Origin: Amphiura filiformis
Lineage: Eukaryota > Echinodermata > Ophiuroidea > Amphilepidida > Amphiuridae
DNA: 64,000 bases
Direction: 5' to 3'
Assembly: GCF_039555335.1 (NCBI RefSeq)
Contig: NC_092637.1
Span: 37,429,026 to 37,493,025, forward strand
The notes beneath the pieces were generated by a model that was not told where the DNA came from, searched no databases, and saw nothing but the letters and a program-made list of their open reading frames with translations. This document shows positions 1 to 12,030 of the stretch, piece after piece. The position numbers and the translations under genes were made by a program. Positions within the stretch are counted from its first letter, which is position 1, and every line of letters begins with the position of its first letter.

Positions 1-63
1 TTGATGGTGCTGAATGTATTGCTCAATGGGAATTTACAAAATTAATACCTCAATTAATTCAAG
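1..63 (+). CDS. possible exon 3' part of an upstream plus-strand gene
   Basis: Frame 3 is open from the window edge and reads DGAECIAQWEFTKLIPQLIQ, then a GT donor (GTAAAC) at 64. The codons look protein-like and the segment ends in a plausible splice site. The product is not recognised. If real, it would join the candidate terminal exon at 423. It is short and truncated by the window edge, so this is a weak call. Confidence 0.3.
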
Positions 64-422
64 GTAAACTAAGGTGTTATGTCTTGAACAGCACATGTAA
101 ATTGTTGTGATATGCTATTGAAAGATACATGGCTTACGCAGCACAACAAATGCGCAATAAATGCTTTACACTGCTATATGATGACAGTCTGTACAATCTC
201 TGCCATGAAAATATCTCGGTACAATGAATTTCTGGTAATTGCAAAGTTCAAATTTACAAAAATAAGCAAAAATGTACAAAGAAGAGGTTTTATTGTTGAT
301 GTTATATGCCAGCGATACACAAGAATATGGATTGTATTGTTGACTTTTACTTGCCACGCAAGCAAGTAGATTTTGAAATTGTAACTGCTTAATGACACAA
401 TTATGCATTGCTGCTCTTCCAG

Positions 423-457
423 TCCTGGGTGGCTCTGAAAAGAGCTGTTTGATTTGA
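423..457 (+). CDS. possible terminal coding exon joined to 1-63
   Basis: A pyrimidine-containing acceptor (CTGCTCTTCCAG) ends at 422. Joined in phase 1 to base 63, the frame reads VLGGSEKSCLI and stops at TGA 455-457. Together with the 1-63 segment this would give the last residues of an unidentified protein. It rests only on splice-site shape and an open frame. Confidence 0.25.
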
Positions 458-1103
458 TGGTGCTGATAATGATTTGTTGATTAAGATGACTGGATGGGAG
501 AACGTTTTAATTATATCACATGTGGCAGCAAGTAGGGGGATTTTAAGTGGTCACACCATATGGTGTCTTTTTATTGAGCCTAAATTATGACATAAGCTAA
601 GCTTGAGTCTATGCTCATTAAGGGTTAGTAAGCATAATGAATATTTTGGATGCACTAGGATCCACAACATGCTCATCTATCAGGGGCACAGTTCTTTAAC
701 CACAATGCATTTGTACATTTATTGAATGACCTTTGAAAATTTGGGTACAAAAACTCATACTCTGCAACTTGAGGTCAAATTTTGCACTATGATTGTTTAA
801 TTGAGGTTAAAGAACTATGCCATTGTGATGAGGCCATTGTGGACTAGCCATGTGAATAGAGAGTACATTATCTTGGCTCTGAACAGGGACAGGCTTTTTA
901 TGTGAATCAATACTGTCCCGGTCCATCCCTTTTTAAAGGGATTTTTATTATGTGCTTCATCCTCCTATGATGTTGATTTGTTTATGATGGAACAGTTTGA
1001 TTTAAAAAAATGTTGACAGAAATTCTTTCCTAGTTCTTGAATGGAGCTTGTTAAGTACAAGTGCATGTTGATATTTATGGTGATATGTTTCTTAAGCGGC
1101 TTC
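458..1103. other. non-coding stretch holding a dispersed repeat
   Basis: No convincing gene is seen. Bases about 640-790 (GATCCACAACATG, then TTGGGTACAAAAACTCATAC) return in inverted orientation at about 22190-22330, so this part belongs to a dispersed repeat family. Confidence 0.6.
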
Positions 1104-1374
1104 AGACTCCGAGTATTATGACGTACAATATTGTATGTACAATATATACGTTATTTAATCTATTGCCATTCTATTTCCAGTAATGTTTAAGTTCTAACGA
1201 ATGTTTGATGCGAAAAATCGATAATATGTTACATACAATATCTAGCAGAAATATATTATCGATTTTACGTCATCAAACATTCGTTAGAACTTAAATATTA
1301 CTGGAAATAGAATGGCAATAGATTAAATAACGTACATATTGTACATACAATATTGTATGTACAATAAAAAGTCT
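1104..1374. repeat. long perfect-looking hairpin (MITE-like foldback)
   Basis: Two arms of about 120 bases are reverse complements. The left arm holds TTTAATCTATTGCCATTCTA and TCTAACGAATGTTTGATG; the right arm holds CATCAAACATTCGTTAGA and TAGAATGGCAATAGATTAAA. The centre near 1240 is a short AT-rich loop. The outer part carries TACAATATTGTATGTAC, itself a palindrome. There is no coding capacity. This is the usual form of a non-autonomous DNA transposon; very high arm identity suggests a young copy or ongoing arm conversion. Confidence 0.85.
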
Positions 1375-3060
1375 GTATACTGCTTAATGATTATTAGTAA
1401 TGATTTGCATATTTATATACTAAAAAGTGGTATATGACATACATAATCTGATGTTATTGTAAAATCAATGTATATTTATATTTGAAAACAACAGATGATA
1501 TGGATGATATTAAAAACGGGAGTACTTTAGCATGTTAATTATAATCTTTTAACTTTGTACATGTGATGAATTACTGCGGATTTGAATTGTTGATGATAAT
1601 TATGGGGTTCTATTGTTTTGTATTGTAACATAATTGTCCTAATCATTGTGTCAAATGATGAGAAAATATTATACAACATGTTTGCATATATCAAATAGTA
1701 TTTATTCAAATTAAAACTTACAATAATTGATTGTACAGAAGTTCCTGTGTATACGCATCTCTTACTCCTTTTGTTTTATTTTGTTTTGCTGTTTTTTTTA
1801 TATATATAGAACTTTTTTAATGCAAATTGTATTCATTTTGTTATTTAATCAAGTAGTGCTGTTATTAGTAATGTTTCTTGCGTTGTCTACAAATTAAGAC
1901 CTGCTCCCACGTAGCCCACATAAAGTCAGGAAATTATGATTTAGAGATATGTCCAAATTTAAAATGCCCAGATGGCAGATTGTCAGCTTTAAAATGATAT
2001 ACCACATGTGACATGATCAAGGAGAATGAGATATTGCCATAAAACAGTATTCAAATTCTTTTGTTCTATATTGTTTTCAGCCGTTGATAAATTGCTCATA
2101 ACTCGGTAACCAGATGTCCAATTTTGATGGGGTTTGCATCAAATTGTAGCATTCATAAACTGCCAGAAAATGATGTAAAAATTTGTAATTGAAAATTGCA
2201 GACATGCGACTCATTTCCCTTGTCATGTCACATAATATTATGATCACAATTTATGTGGTCCTTCAAAAATACTGGCTTCAAAATTTCTTTTTGATTTTTG
2301 GCACATTTATTTTTTATTGGAATGCATCTCAAATAAAGCCTTGGCGACTTTGTCTGGCTTTTGTGGGAGCAAGTCTCAAAAGTTAAAGAAAGGGGGACAA
2401 ATATCTGTCAATAAAATATATATTTAACCTAAAAGTGGCAAGACGCATAACATGATTGATATTTTAATGGTGTGCACATACAGGCTTGTTGCCAGAATTT
2501 ATGCACACAGTTGGGCACAAATAACACGTATATGCGTTCACACACTTTGCGTACCCCTTCAAAGTCCCAAGTCCAATACGTACAAAATCATAAAAACGTA
2601 CACGTTCAAATATGTCATGATATAGAAAGAGCAGATATTTAAGAAAAAAAGATGAATTGCCAGAGGGGGTAAGACAGTAGTTACTAATAGCTAATGAAAA
2701 AAAAAAGGACAAAGAAAATTTATGGTCCCTGACAGCCACCCACACACACTCTTCAGATTCTTGAGGGCCTTGGCAGAAAAAAAAAATGAGTCTACAATTC
2801 AGTGATAAATTAAGACACACAGTGTTAAAAAAGTCTTCCAAAATAAAATATTACCCCCTGGATATAATGTGTTATACCCCTTCAGAGGAGAAAAATTCAC
2901 AATTTTAAGGGTATAAAAAATTGAATATACCCCTTCAGCAAAATGCTTAAAGAAATCCCTGTGCATTACAGCCATTTTATGGACAATAGTTACGCAGAAG
3001 TGCTATGTTCACCATTAAGCATGTTCAGAAAGCCACCAATAGGGCCGTAGACATTAAGGT
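1375..3060. other. AT-rich non-coding stretch
   Basis: Nothing gene-like is seen. Open frames here (for example on the minus strand at 2464-2841) have low-complexity composition, no recognisable domain and no supporting splice sites. Confidence 0.6.
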
Positions 3061-3064
3061 CTGA

Positions 3065-3240
3065 TTTCTCGAAACTTGGTCAGTGGTCAGGGTTCCTAAG
3101 CCCTACCAATGTGGATCCATTTTATTGATTTAACTTTTTAGGTGATGTACGATGCGAAATGGTAAGCACTGGTATAGGACTAATTGGGCTTTAGCCTGAT
3201 GGCTTAGGAAGTCTGACCACTAGCCATGCTTCGAGAAACT
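3065..3240. repeat. short foldback element
   Basis: The left arm TTTCTCGAAACTTGGTCAGT with following GGTCAGGGTTCCTAAGCC pairs with the right arm GGCTTAGGAAGTCTGACC and GCTTCGAGAAA. The arms are about 40 bases with a few mismatches around a 100-base centre. MITE-like and non-coding. Confidence 0.7.
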
Positions 3241-3479
3241 GGTCCGAAAGGTTTATTTGTAGGCAATTGCATAGAAATGCTTACTAATAACAACACTAAT
3301 TGCAAAATGTTGATTCACCAGATTTGGTATTCATGTAATTTTTTTTTTTTTTTCGCATTAATGCACCATCTTATTACAAAGGACTTCAATTTTGCACTAT
3401 TTAATTTTGTGAATCCAAGTTGTTTGTAACATTGAAATGCATTTGAAATAGTTGTGTTCACCAATACGAGGTTCTTTTG

Positions 3480-4170
3480 GGTCTTGTTCCCATGACCAGT
3501 GTTGCAAAAAATTTCAGCCCAAATCGCTGGTCAAATAATCAAAAAGTCGCCCAAGTTTTCTCTTAACCATTGGTTTCTATGGGACAGGATACGTAATAGT
3601 TATTCCACGAATGGCCTTCAGGCCACGAGTGGAATAAGTTACTTGTACCAGCCCAGAGTGATACATGGCAAAAGAGACCACTGTCTGGCCAACACATGTT
3701 ATTTATTACACTAAATGCTGTATGTTGACAGTCTATGTTTACAAACATGCTGAGGTCATGGTTGTGTCCTAAAAGTATACACTGACATGGAACCCTTGTT
3801 GTGAGGTTACATAATGTTGTCTGGAATATTTTAATTGAAAAAAGGACCACTCTATGGGCACACCTGTTATGAGGATGGTACAAGTAGTCTACCATGTCAT
3901 GTGTTATGTCTGGAGCAGGTCATCTCTTTGGGTGGGTCTGTTTACTTTTTGAAGTATATACTAGAGGGTGGGACAAGTAATCTCCCATGTGACTAGTTAT
4001 GTCTGGAGGGGGACATGGGAGTGGTACATGGGTTTTGACTCCACTCCAGACAGAGTGGTACTAGGCAGTAAAATCACCAAGTATGGTACAATACCTGAAG
4101 TCGTGGGAACCAATGTTGAAAAATTGCCTTCAATTTTTCCTTAACCATTGGTTTCTGTGGAAAAAATACC
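3480..4170. repeat. degenerate repeat copies
   Basis: The string CTTAACCATTGGTTTCT occurs at about 3564 and again at about 4140, each after a similar AAATTTCAGCC or AAATTGCCTTC segment, so two diverged copies of one repeat lie here. No gene is seen between them. Confidence 0.45.
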
Positions 4171-4225
4171 ACACCCAGTCACATGCTGGCTACACACAAA
4201 ATTTGATACCCTTTTCAATCTTAAA

Positions 4226-4440
4226 TCTCTTCACGCGGGTGTCAACTGCAGATGACATGTTCCAATTTATTTTAATTTGAAAATTTCAGAATTGTAAATT
4301 TTCATGACCATATTTGGAATCAGCATGAAAAATGCATTAAAATGAGTACAAACAAGCCTTGTAGTCGTTCAGAAAATATCACACAACTGGGGTATTTTTA
4401 TGTTGAAGCCTATGGCTAGCACACAGAGCATTAAGTTGCT
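4226..4440 (+). repeat. dispersed repeat family A, copy 1
   Basis: It starts CTCTTCACGCGGGTGTCAAC, continues with CATGACCATATTTGGAATCA and ATGAGTACAAACAA, and ends near GGCTAGCACACAGAGCATTA. Copies are found at 15057-15302 (same strand) and 42130-42364 (opposite strand). Confidence 0.8.
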
Positions 4441-4639
4441 GTTTTAATATTCTATCAGGTATGGTTTTTTTTTCTGAAACGCCAGCTTTAGTCCCACATG
4501 AAAATGGGAACCTGACTAAAAGATGTAACAATTGTATTGCAATTTTTGCCTAGTTTTATCAGGGTCAAAGTTCACCTTCTGTCGATAACTTGATGCAGTT
4601 AAATATTTGACAACATTCAACTACAGGTAAGGACTATCG

Positions 4640-4960
4640 ATGTCAGGATTTAAAAAAAATTGATGCATTGGTGACTCGATATCGATAAAAATCAATAAAT
4701 CAATTTTCCTCCCAATTTTAGTCATATCTTCTACATGCCTATGTAACAGGATGCATCATGCCATTTGGACTCACAAATGCACCAGCCACCTTCCAACGAC
4801 TTATGGAGCTCAATGTCAGTTTTTTCCCCGATTTTTCGAATTGTGTTTCATTATCAGCAACTTGGATATGTTGATTTTCTTCAAATGTGATATCAGTAAT
4901 ATTAATATTATTGGATAGTTGATTTATTGATTATTATCGATATATATCGATGGTCATTAA
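4640..4960. repeat. AT-rich inverted-repeat element around an RT scrap
   Basis: ATCGATAAAAATCAATAAAT on the left pairs approximately with ATTTATTGATTATTATCGAT on the right (about 4920-4945). The reverse transcriptase fragment at 4743-4817 lies between the arms. It is probably a non-autonomous element that captured, or was hit by, retroelement sequence. Confidence 0.55.
4743..4817 (+). pseudogene. Ty3/gypsy-type reverse transcriptase fragment
   Basis: Frame 3 reads the conserved RT block MPFGLTNAPATFQRLME, preceded by VTGCI. MPFGLxNAPATFQ is a hallmark of Ty3/gypsy reverse transcriptases, a little upstream of the catalytic YxDD block. Only about 25 codons are present. No YxDD, protease, RNase H, integrase or LTR is visible nearby, so this is a dead scrap. 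It sits inside an AT-rich inverted-repeat unit. Confidence 0.8.
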
Positions 4961-5532
4961 CTACAGGTATATTGTGCTTTTGTGTATAAACCCTGTTGGT
5001 TGTAACAGATCCCTATCACATCAAAATAACCTATTGTTGTTCTATCTCCATTTATACATTGTAACAGTTTTGTGATAAGAAAAAAACAACTGCATTTTAT
5101 GTTAAGTGAAATAATTAACCAGTCAGAGACAGGCAATTTATAAATTTCAATTTACAAATTTAAGTGTCAATCGGTCGAATGCTATTTCACATGTGTGGAA
5201 GTTGATTGTATGATGCTGTGAAAGTCTGTTATGGGAAAAAATTTGAAGGGGTTCAAGTACTTGCCGATGGTACGAGGAAATGATCGAATGAAAACAATTC
5301 TGTGTAATAATCGCTAATGTTTTGCGTCGCCATGATGCGTGTTTAGTATCCAACAAGCACCACTTAGTTTTTTGGCTGCATTTTGAGCAAAACACAAATA
5401 TCTCAATTTGGGTGCATGTTTTAACTATTTTAAATAGTTGGGTCAAGAAAATCAAGACAAAATTTGATCCTTTTACCAACTGTTTGGTTGTGGGTTACAG
5501 AGAGCAACACAAGTTTGTGTTATTGGTCTATT

Positions 5533-5672
5533 CCAGTTGAAATCCATACACCCCCTGTGGAAAACATGACTTTAATCTTCAACACAGGGAGTGTGAATTT
5601 CAAATGAGGATACTTGAATAGGTGACTCCATTTGAAAGTCACACACTCCCTGTGTGGATATAGATTTCATCA
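5533..5672. repeat. small foldback (MITE-like)
   Basis: GAAATCCATACACCCCCTGT and CAACACAGGGAGTGTGAATT on the left pair with CACACTCCCTGTGTGGATAT and GATTTCA on the right. The structure is about 140 bases with no coding content. Confidence 0.65.
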
Positions 5673-6697
5673 TTTGTCCTAAATTGTTAGTTATCAATCA
5701 AGTATTTTGTAACCTGCTTCCATGAAATGAGCGTGAAGTCGTAAGTTGGTAGTTTCAAGACCTCATGGCTGCTGAATTGATGTTCTTTGTTTGACGCGCA
5801 CCTGTACATGCCAGAAGTATGTCTTTTTTTCAGTGGGGATGTGCATTTCAATTGGATTAGCCTATTGTGATAAATCATCTAAAATGAAAGAATTGTTAAT
5901 GGATTTCAAACAATAAAATACTTAAATTGATGTTAAATCATGAAACAATGAAAGAAAATCAATAAATATATACCTGCTTGTTGTATGTTCCTGTCCATGG
6001 AACTGCTAATGAAAAGAAATGAGTTATGTGTATGTTATTTTAATCTGTCTTAAATTGGTGTGGATAAAAAAGTAAAATGCAAATATTGTGTAACTTTCCC
6101 CCAGAACTTTTCCAAGAAAGCAATTGTTTATTTTATGGCTAATTCCTGTTTCTTTCCATCATAAATTTTAAATTTTGATAACTTTTAATTGTCCAATACC
6201 ACCTCTATATCTCTTAATGTTATTACTACAACCCTATTATTGAAAATCGGCACTCTACTACTCGTACAGAATGATCAATGCGTTCCGTATATTCTCTAAT
6301 AACCCCCCCCCCCATAAATTCCCCCATGGTTTTTGTGATGAAAAGAACCCTAAACCACCCTGACCAGTTTTATAGAAATTTCCATGCCATAGTATGAATG
6401 GTTAAAGCTTAGAACTGGCATGTCATGATCACAAAATTGCATGGACAAACCCTATTCTCAAAATGTCCATGCAATCCATGCCACGTTATAGTAAAATCTT
6501 CATATATTTAACTAAAGAAATCACATTCTTGCATATAAATGCACTTACAGATCTAATTTTGTATAGTAGCCTATTTTTTATCGATAACGTGGCACTGCGT
6601 GTGCACCACCATATGGTATTTGAAATTGGAAGTCATATTTTGCTGCAATTTTGCCTGAGGTGTTTTCATCGAATATTCCTGGAAAATTCACTTGTAA
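5673..6697. other. non-coding stretch
   Basis: AT-rich sequence with a C homopolymer at about 6303-6313. TATTCTCTAATAA near 6289 has an inverted match TTATTAGAGAATA near 8404, so part of this stretch may be the outer end of the element that follows. No gene is seen. Confidence 0.5.
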
Positions 6698-8364
6698 TAT
6701 AGGTTTTCCCGTCCAATTTCAAACTTTGGTCGTTCAGTTTAATAAAACTGTCATTCGTTTTCGCGCAAGATTGAATGATCGCAACGAATCCCGATGTATG
6801 TTTCGCGTTGTGAGCAATCGATTTCATTTTAGTTCAATCAAATTAATGTATGATCAGAACAATTCATTATTGTGAGTTCAATTTCGTTCTCGAATGTTTC
6901 AATTTCACCATTAGACGTCTAATTTAAAGAAATAGGCAATCAATTTCGCCAAAGATGCACGGGGATTGCGAAACGTTGTTAATCCTATTTTCAATTTCAT
7001 GCATTGACAATCTAATTAGCGAAAAGGAATTCAATTTGAAATTATGTGCATTTTCAAGTATACTGACATAGGCCTATAGGCCCTACGTCTACGTTGCAAC
7101 AGAAAAAAAAGTGAGTAGCCCTATGTAACACAGAATAATAATGGGTAATGCTTGTAATGAGAAGTTTACTTTAGGTACAGTGTTCATTTATAAACACATT
7201 AATGCTTGCAAATATACGAATACGAATGTAACATGTTAATATTGTTTTAAACACACGAACGCATTAAAATATATTTAAAACGTCGTTTAACACGTTCGGG
7301 TGTTAGCAATATTAACACTTTAACATGTCAGTTAATCCAGTGGCGTAGCGTCATAGGGGCACGGGGGGCACGTTCCCCCAATCGATCTGAAAATCGAAAA
7401 TCCCACAGGAAAATGGCCGAAAACGGCTTGTGCCCCAATCAATCATGGTCGGTTCCCCCACCCCCGAATCAAAAATTTATAAAATGTTATACTATAGGCC
7501 TATATATAGTTCAGATTTTCACACAATGAAATGGACACGAAATGGGTCTAATTAAAAAGGTTGTGATGTAAAGGATATGTTAATAAGTCGACTGCAAAAT
7601 GTGCTAAGCTATTTAATTTCTGGATGTTGTTTTGACTGTGTTCATTCAGTTTTTATTCTTATACTATACATATATTATAAAATTAAAAATACGAAGATTT
7701 AAAAAAGACCTATCGTAAGAAGAAGTAGCATTAACTTAAAGGAAGAGTTTCATTATATTTTTATAATTTATATGATTAACCAGACTGAGCTTGATTGAAC
7801 TATGGAACATATACATCACTTTATGGTTTCTGAACTAAACCGGGAAAAATATTATAATTAGTTATAATTCATTTTCTTTTTTACTATAGGTCTATGCATA
7901 CGGCAATTTTAAACATGACTTAAAATGTTTTCCCTTCACATTTAATATAGCAACGTGCTTGTTTGAACAATGTTGACGATACATGTATCTAATGTGTAAT
8001 ATAAATAGCATTTTTAGATTTAAAACATTGTAAAAAATTTAAGAACTTCTGGATTTGATTCTGCACTTTGCGAATTCGATTGAACATTTTTCCATTTTGT
8101 TTCCGCATATATGAATTTGTATTTCTAAATAGGCTCTGAATTCAAGGCCACGTGAATTTGGCTGCACAATTTGCGAAATTTGCTGCACAATGTGCGAAAT
8201 TGGGTGCACTGTTTAGAATTTTGAATGCGTATTAAACGAAATAGATTGCACATTCGCTAAATTGAAATCGAGAATGTAAGCGTTCATTCAATTTCGCGCG
8301 AAAAGGAATGACACTTATACTAAACTGAACGACCAAAGTTTGAAATTGGACGGGAAAACCTATA
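6698..8364. mobile_element. 1.7 kb inverted-repeat DNA element, TA-flanked
   Basis: The left end TATAGGTTTTCCCGTCCAAT is followed by TTCAAACTTTGGTCGTTCAG. The right end is the reverse complement (CTGAACGACCAAAGTTTGAA, then ATTGGACGGGAAAACCTATA). The flanks are consistent with a TA target as in Tc1/mariner-type elements. Subterminal zones carry many AATTTCGC / GCGAAATT motifs in inverted orientation. No transposase is readable, so it is non-autonomous. A fragment with a hAT-like end at 7338 lies inside. Confidence 0.7.
7338..7465 (+). mobile_element. hAT-like end fragment
   Basis: It begins CAGTGGCGTAGCGTCATAGG, a typical hAT terminal sequence (CAGNGGCG). The following block (CCCAATCGATCTGAAAATCG and AAATGGCCGAAAAC) matches, in reverse orientation, the copy at 36033-36196. 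The right end is not clear. Confidence 0.6.
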
Positions 8365-8464
8365 AATGCCCCCTTTTAGAAAATGTTACACCCTGGGGGT
8401 CTTTATTAGAGAATAGTATGGTACTCTACAACACAATGCATTGAGGTACAAATGCTCTCAGGGG

Positions 8465-11400
8465 TCGATAGTAAAACACACTTGACTTGACCATGTATAG
8501 GCTGCCTGAGCTGCCACACTGTACCATGCATATTATGTATGCTATCAGGAGTAGATAGCAGCACACACTACCATGCATACTTTTCTGGCATCCTGTGCTA
8601 TCAGGTGTGTCAGGTAGCTAGCAACGCACTATACCATGCATTCTGTGCTATCAGGGGTAGATAGCAACACACTGTACCATGCATTCTGTGCTATCAGGGG
8701 TAGATAGCAACACACTGTACCATGCATTCTGTGCTATCAGGGGTAGATAGCAACACACTGTACCATTCATTCTGTGCTATCAGGGGTAGACAGCAACACA
8801 CTGTACCATTCATTCTGTGCTATCAGGGGTAGATAGCAACACACTATACCATGCATTCTGTGCTATCAGGGGTAGAGAGCAACACACTGTACCATTCATT
8901 CTGTGCTATCAGGGGTAGACAGCAACACACTGTACCATTCATTTGTATCCATGATATTGTTATTTCATTTCATTTCATTCATTTCATATTTATTGAAAAT
9001 AACATCTTTGCAAATAGCCAAATTGCGTTACTTTTTACAATATTAAAACATCAACAAATTATTTACTATTATTACACATAAAAGTTATTAAAATACATAT
9101 TACAAGAAATAAGCATAAGAAAAACATATAATATTTAGAATTATATTGCACATAATTATAAAAGCTTATAACCCCATCACACCACACTCACCCCCCCCCC
9201 CCCCCCCGACACCTAAGCACACCTCTTACTCCCAAACACAGTGACCACAAATAATCGCACACACCAAATCAAATAAGCATCAAAAAGCATAAGAGAAACA
9301 CAAAATCATATTGCACATAATTATGAAAGCAAACCCCTTAACTAATCTTATCTCCACACTTATCCTCACAAACACTTTCATTCTGTGCTATCAGGGGTAG
9401 ATAGCAACACACTGTACCAGGCATTCTGTGCTATCAGGAGTAGACAGCAACACACTGTACCATGCATTCTGTGCTATCAGGGGTAGACAGCAACACACTG
9501 TACCATGCATTCTGTGCTATCAGGGGTAGATAGCAACACACTGTTAGTGTCATGCATTCTGTGCTATCAGGGTAGATAGCAACACACTGTACCATTCATT
9601 CTGTGCTATCAGGGGTAGACAGCAACACACTGTACCATGCATACTGTGCTATCAGGGGTAGACACTAACACACTGTACCATACATTCTGTGCTATCAGGG
9701 GTAAGCAACACACTATGTACCATGCATACTGTGCTATCAGGGGTAGATAGCAACACACTGTTCCATGCATGCTGTGCTATCATGGGTAAGCAACACACTA
9801 TGTACTATGCATTCTGTGCTATCAGGGGTAGACAGCAACACACACTGTACCATGCATTCTGTGCTATCAGGGGTAGATAGCAACACACTGTACCAGGCAT
9901 TCTGTGCTATCAGGGTAGATAGCAACACACTGTACCATGCATTCTGTGCTATCAGGGTAGACAGCAACACACTGTACCATTCATTCTGTGCTATCAGGGG
10001 TAGACAGCAACACACTGTACCAGGCATTCTGTGCTATCAGGGGTAGACAGCAACACACTGTACCATGCATACTGTGCTATCAGGGGTAGACAGCAACACA
10101 CTGTACCATTCATTCTGTGCTATCAGGGGTAGACAGCAACACACTGTACCATTCATTCTGTGCTATCAGGGGTAGACAGCAACACACTGTACCAGGCATT
10201 GTGTGCTATCTGGGGTAAGATAGCAACACACTCTACCATGCATTCTGTGCTATCAGGGGTAGACAGCAACACACTGTACCATTCAGTCTGTGCTATCAGG
10301 GGTAGACAGCAACACAGTGTACCATTTACCAGCAACACACTGTACCATGCATACTGTGCTATCTGGGGTAGACAGCAACACACTGTACCATGCATACTGT
10401 GCTATCAGGGGTAGACAGCAACACACTGTACCATTCATTCTGCGCTATCAGGGGTAGACAGCAACACACTGTACCATGCATACTGTGCTATCAGGTGTAG
10501 ACAGCAACACACTGTACCATGCATACTGTGCTATCAGGGGTAGACAGCAACACACTGTACCATTCATTCTGTGCTATCAGGGGTAGACAGCAACACACTG
10601 TACCATGCATTCTGTGCTATCAGGGGTAGACAGCAACACACTGTACCATTCATTCTGTACCAGCAACACACTGCCATGCATACTGTGCTATCAGGGGTAG
10701 ACAGCAACACACTGTACCATTCATTCTGTGCTATCAGGGGTAGACAGCAACACACTGTACCATTCATTCTGTGCTATCAGGGGTAGATAGCAACACACTG
10801 TACCATGCATTCTGTGCTATCAGGGGTAGACAGCAACACACTGTACCATGCATTCTGTGATATCAGGGGTAGACAGCAACACACTGTACCATGCATTCTG
10901 TGCTATCAGGGGTAGACAGCAACACACTGTACCATTCATTCTGTGCTATCAGGGGTAGACAGCAACACACTGTACCGTTCATTCTGTGCTATCAGGGGTA
11001 GACAGCAACACACTGTACCATGCATACTGTGCTATCAGGGGTAGACAGCAACACACTGTACCATGCATTCTGTGCTATCAGGGGTAGACAGCAACACACT
11101 GTACCATGCATTCTGTGCTATCAGGGGTAGACAGCAACACACTGTACCATGCATACTGTGCTATCATGGGTAGACAGCAACACACTGTACCATTCATTCT
11201 GTGCTATCAGGGGTAGAAAGCAACACACTGTACCATGCATACTGTGCTATCAGGGGTAGACAGCAACACACTGTACCAGGCATTCCGTGCTATCAGGGGA
11301 AGACAGCAACACACTGTACCATGCATACTGTGCTATCAGGGGTAGACAGCAACACACTGTACCACACATACTGTGCTATCAGGGGTAGACAGCAACACAC

Positions 11401-12030
11401 TGTACCATGCATACTGTGCTATCAGGGGTAGACAGCAACACACTGTACCAGGCATTCTGTGCTATCAGGGGAAGACAGCAACACACTGTACCATGCATAC
11501 TGTGCTATCAGGGGTAGACAGCAACACACTGTACCACACATACTGTGCTATCAGGGGTAGATAGCAACACACTGTACCATTCATTCTGTGCTATCAGGGG
11601 TAGATAGCAACATACTACCATGCATACTGTGCTATCAGGGGTAGATAGCAACACACTACCATGCATACTGTGCTATCAGGGGTAGATAGCAACACACTGT
11701 ACCATTCATTATGTGCTATCAGGGGTAGACAGCAACACACTGTACCATGCATTCTGTGCTATCAGGGGTAGACAGCAACACACTGTACCATGCATTCTGT
11801 GCTATCAGGGGAAGACAGCAACACACTGTACCATGCATTCTGTGCTATCAGGGGAAGACAGCAACACACTGTACCGTGCATTCTGTGCTATCACAGCAAC
11901 ACACTGTACCATGCATACTGTGCTATCAGGGGAAGACAGCAACACACTGTACCATGCATACTGTGCTATCAGGGGTAGATAGCAACACACTGTGCCATTC
12001 AAACCATGCTAGCAACACACTGTAAAATTT
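8465..12030. repeat. 43-bp minisatellite, roughly 70 units
   Basis: The unit is CTGTGCTATCAGGGGTAGAC followed by AGCAACACACTGTACCATGC and ATT, with common T/C variation in GAYAGC and GCAT/TCAT/GGCAT variation. Early units at 8465-8640 are diverged; the core is very regular. TGCTATC and GATAGCA within each unit can form a 7-bp stem with a 7-base loop. Because 43 is not a multiple of 3, short open frames cycle through all phases; they are by-products, not genes. The array ends about 730 bases downstream of the minus-strand CCDC60-like stop codon. Confidence 0.95.
8944..9377 (-). mobile_element. LINE-like 3' end inserted in the minisatellite
   Basis: The array is interrupted after ACTGTACCATTCATT and resumes with TTCATTCTGTGC. 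On the minus strand the insert ends TTTTCAATAAATATGAAATG followed by GAATGAAATGAAATG, that is, an AATAAA signal plus a short GAAAT-type tail, as in CR1/L2-like LINE 3' ends. It also holds a C homopolymer at 9190-9207. No reverse transcriptase is readable. Confidence 0.5.

Noticed and set aside
2464-2841. A 125-codon minus-strand open frame
   Set aside because: Phe/Leu/Cys-rich composition from A/T-rich sequence, no domain, no homologous pattern and no splice sites.
4743-4817. An active retrotransposon or domesticated RT
   Set aside because: Only about 25 codons remain, without the catalytic YxDD block or other domains.
9689-12025. Many open frames of 60-96 codons (VLSGVDSNTLYHA type) in the 43-bp array
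   Set aside because: The same unit is read in every frame on both strands with frequent frame breaks. This is the expected by-product of the repeat.
8465-12030. CRISPR-like regular repeats
   Set aside because: The 43-bp units are head-to-tail with no unique spacers, in an animal genome with no cas genes.
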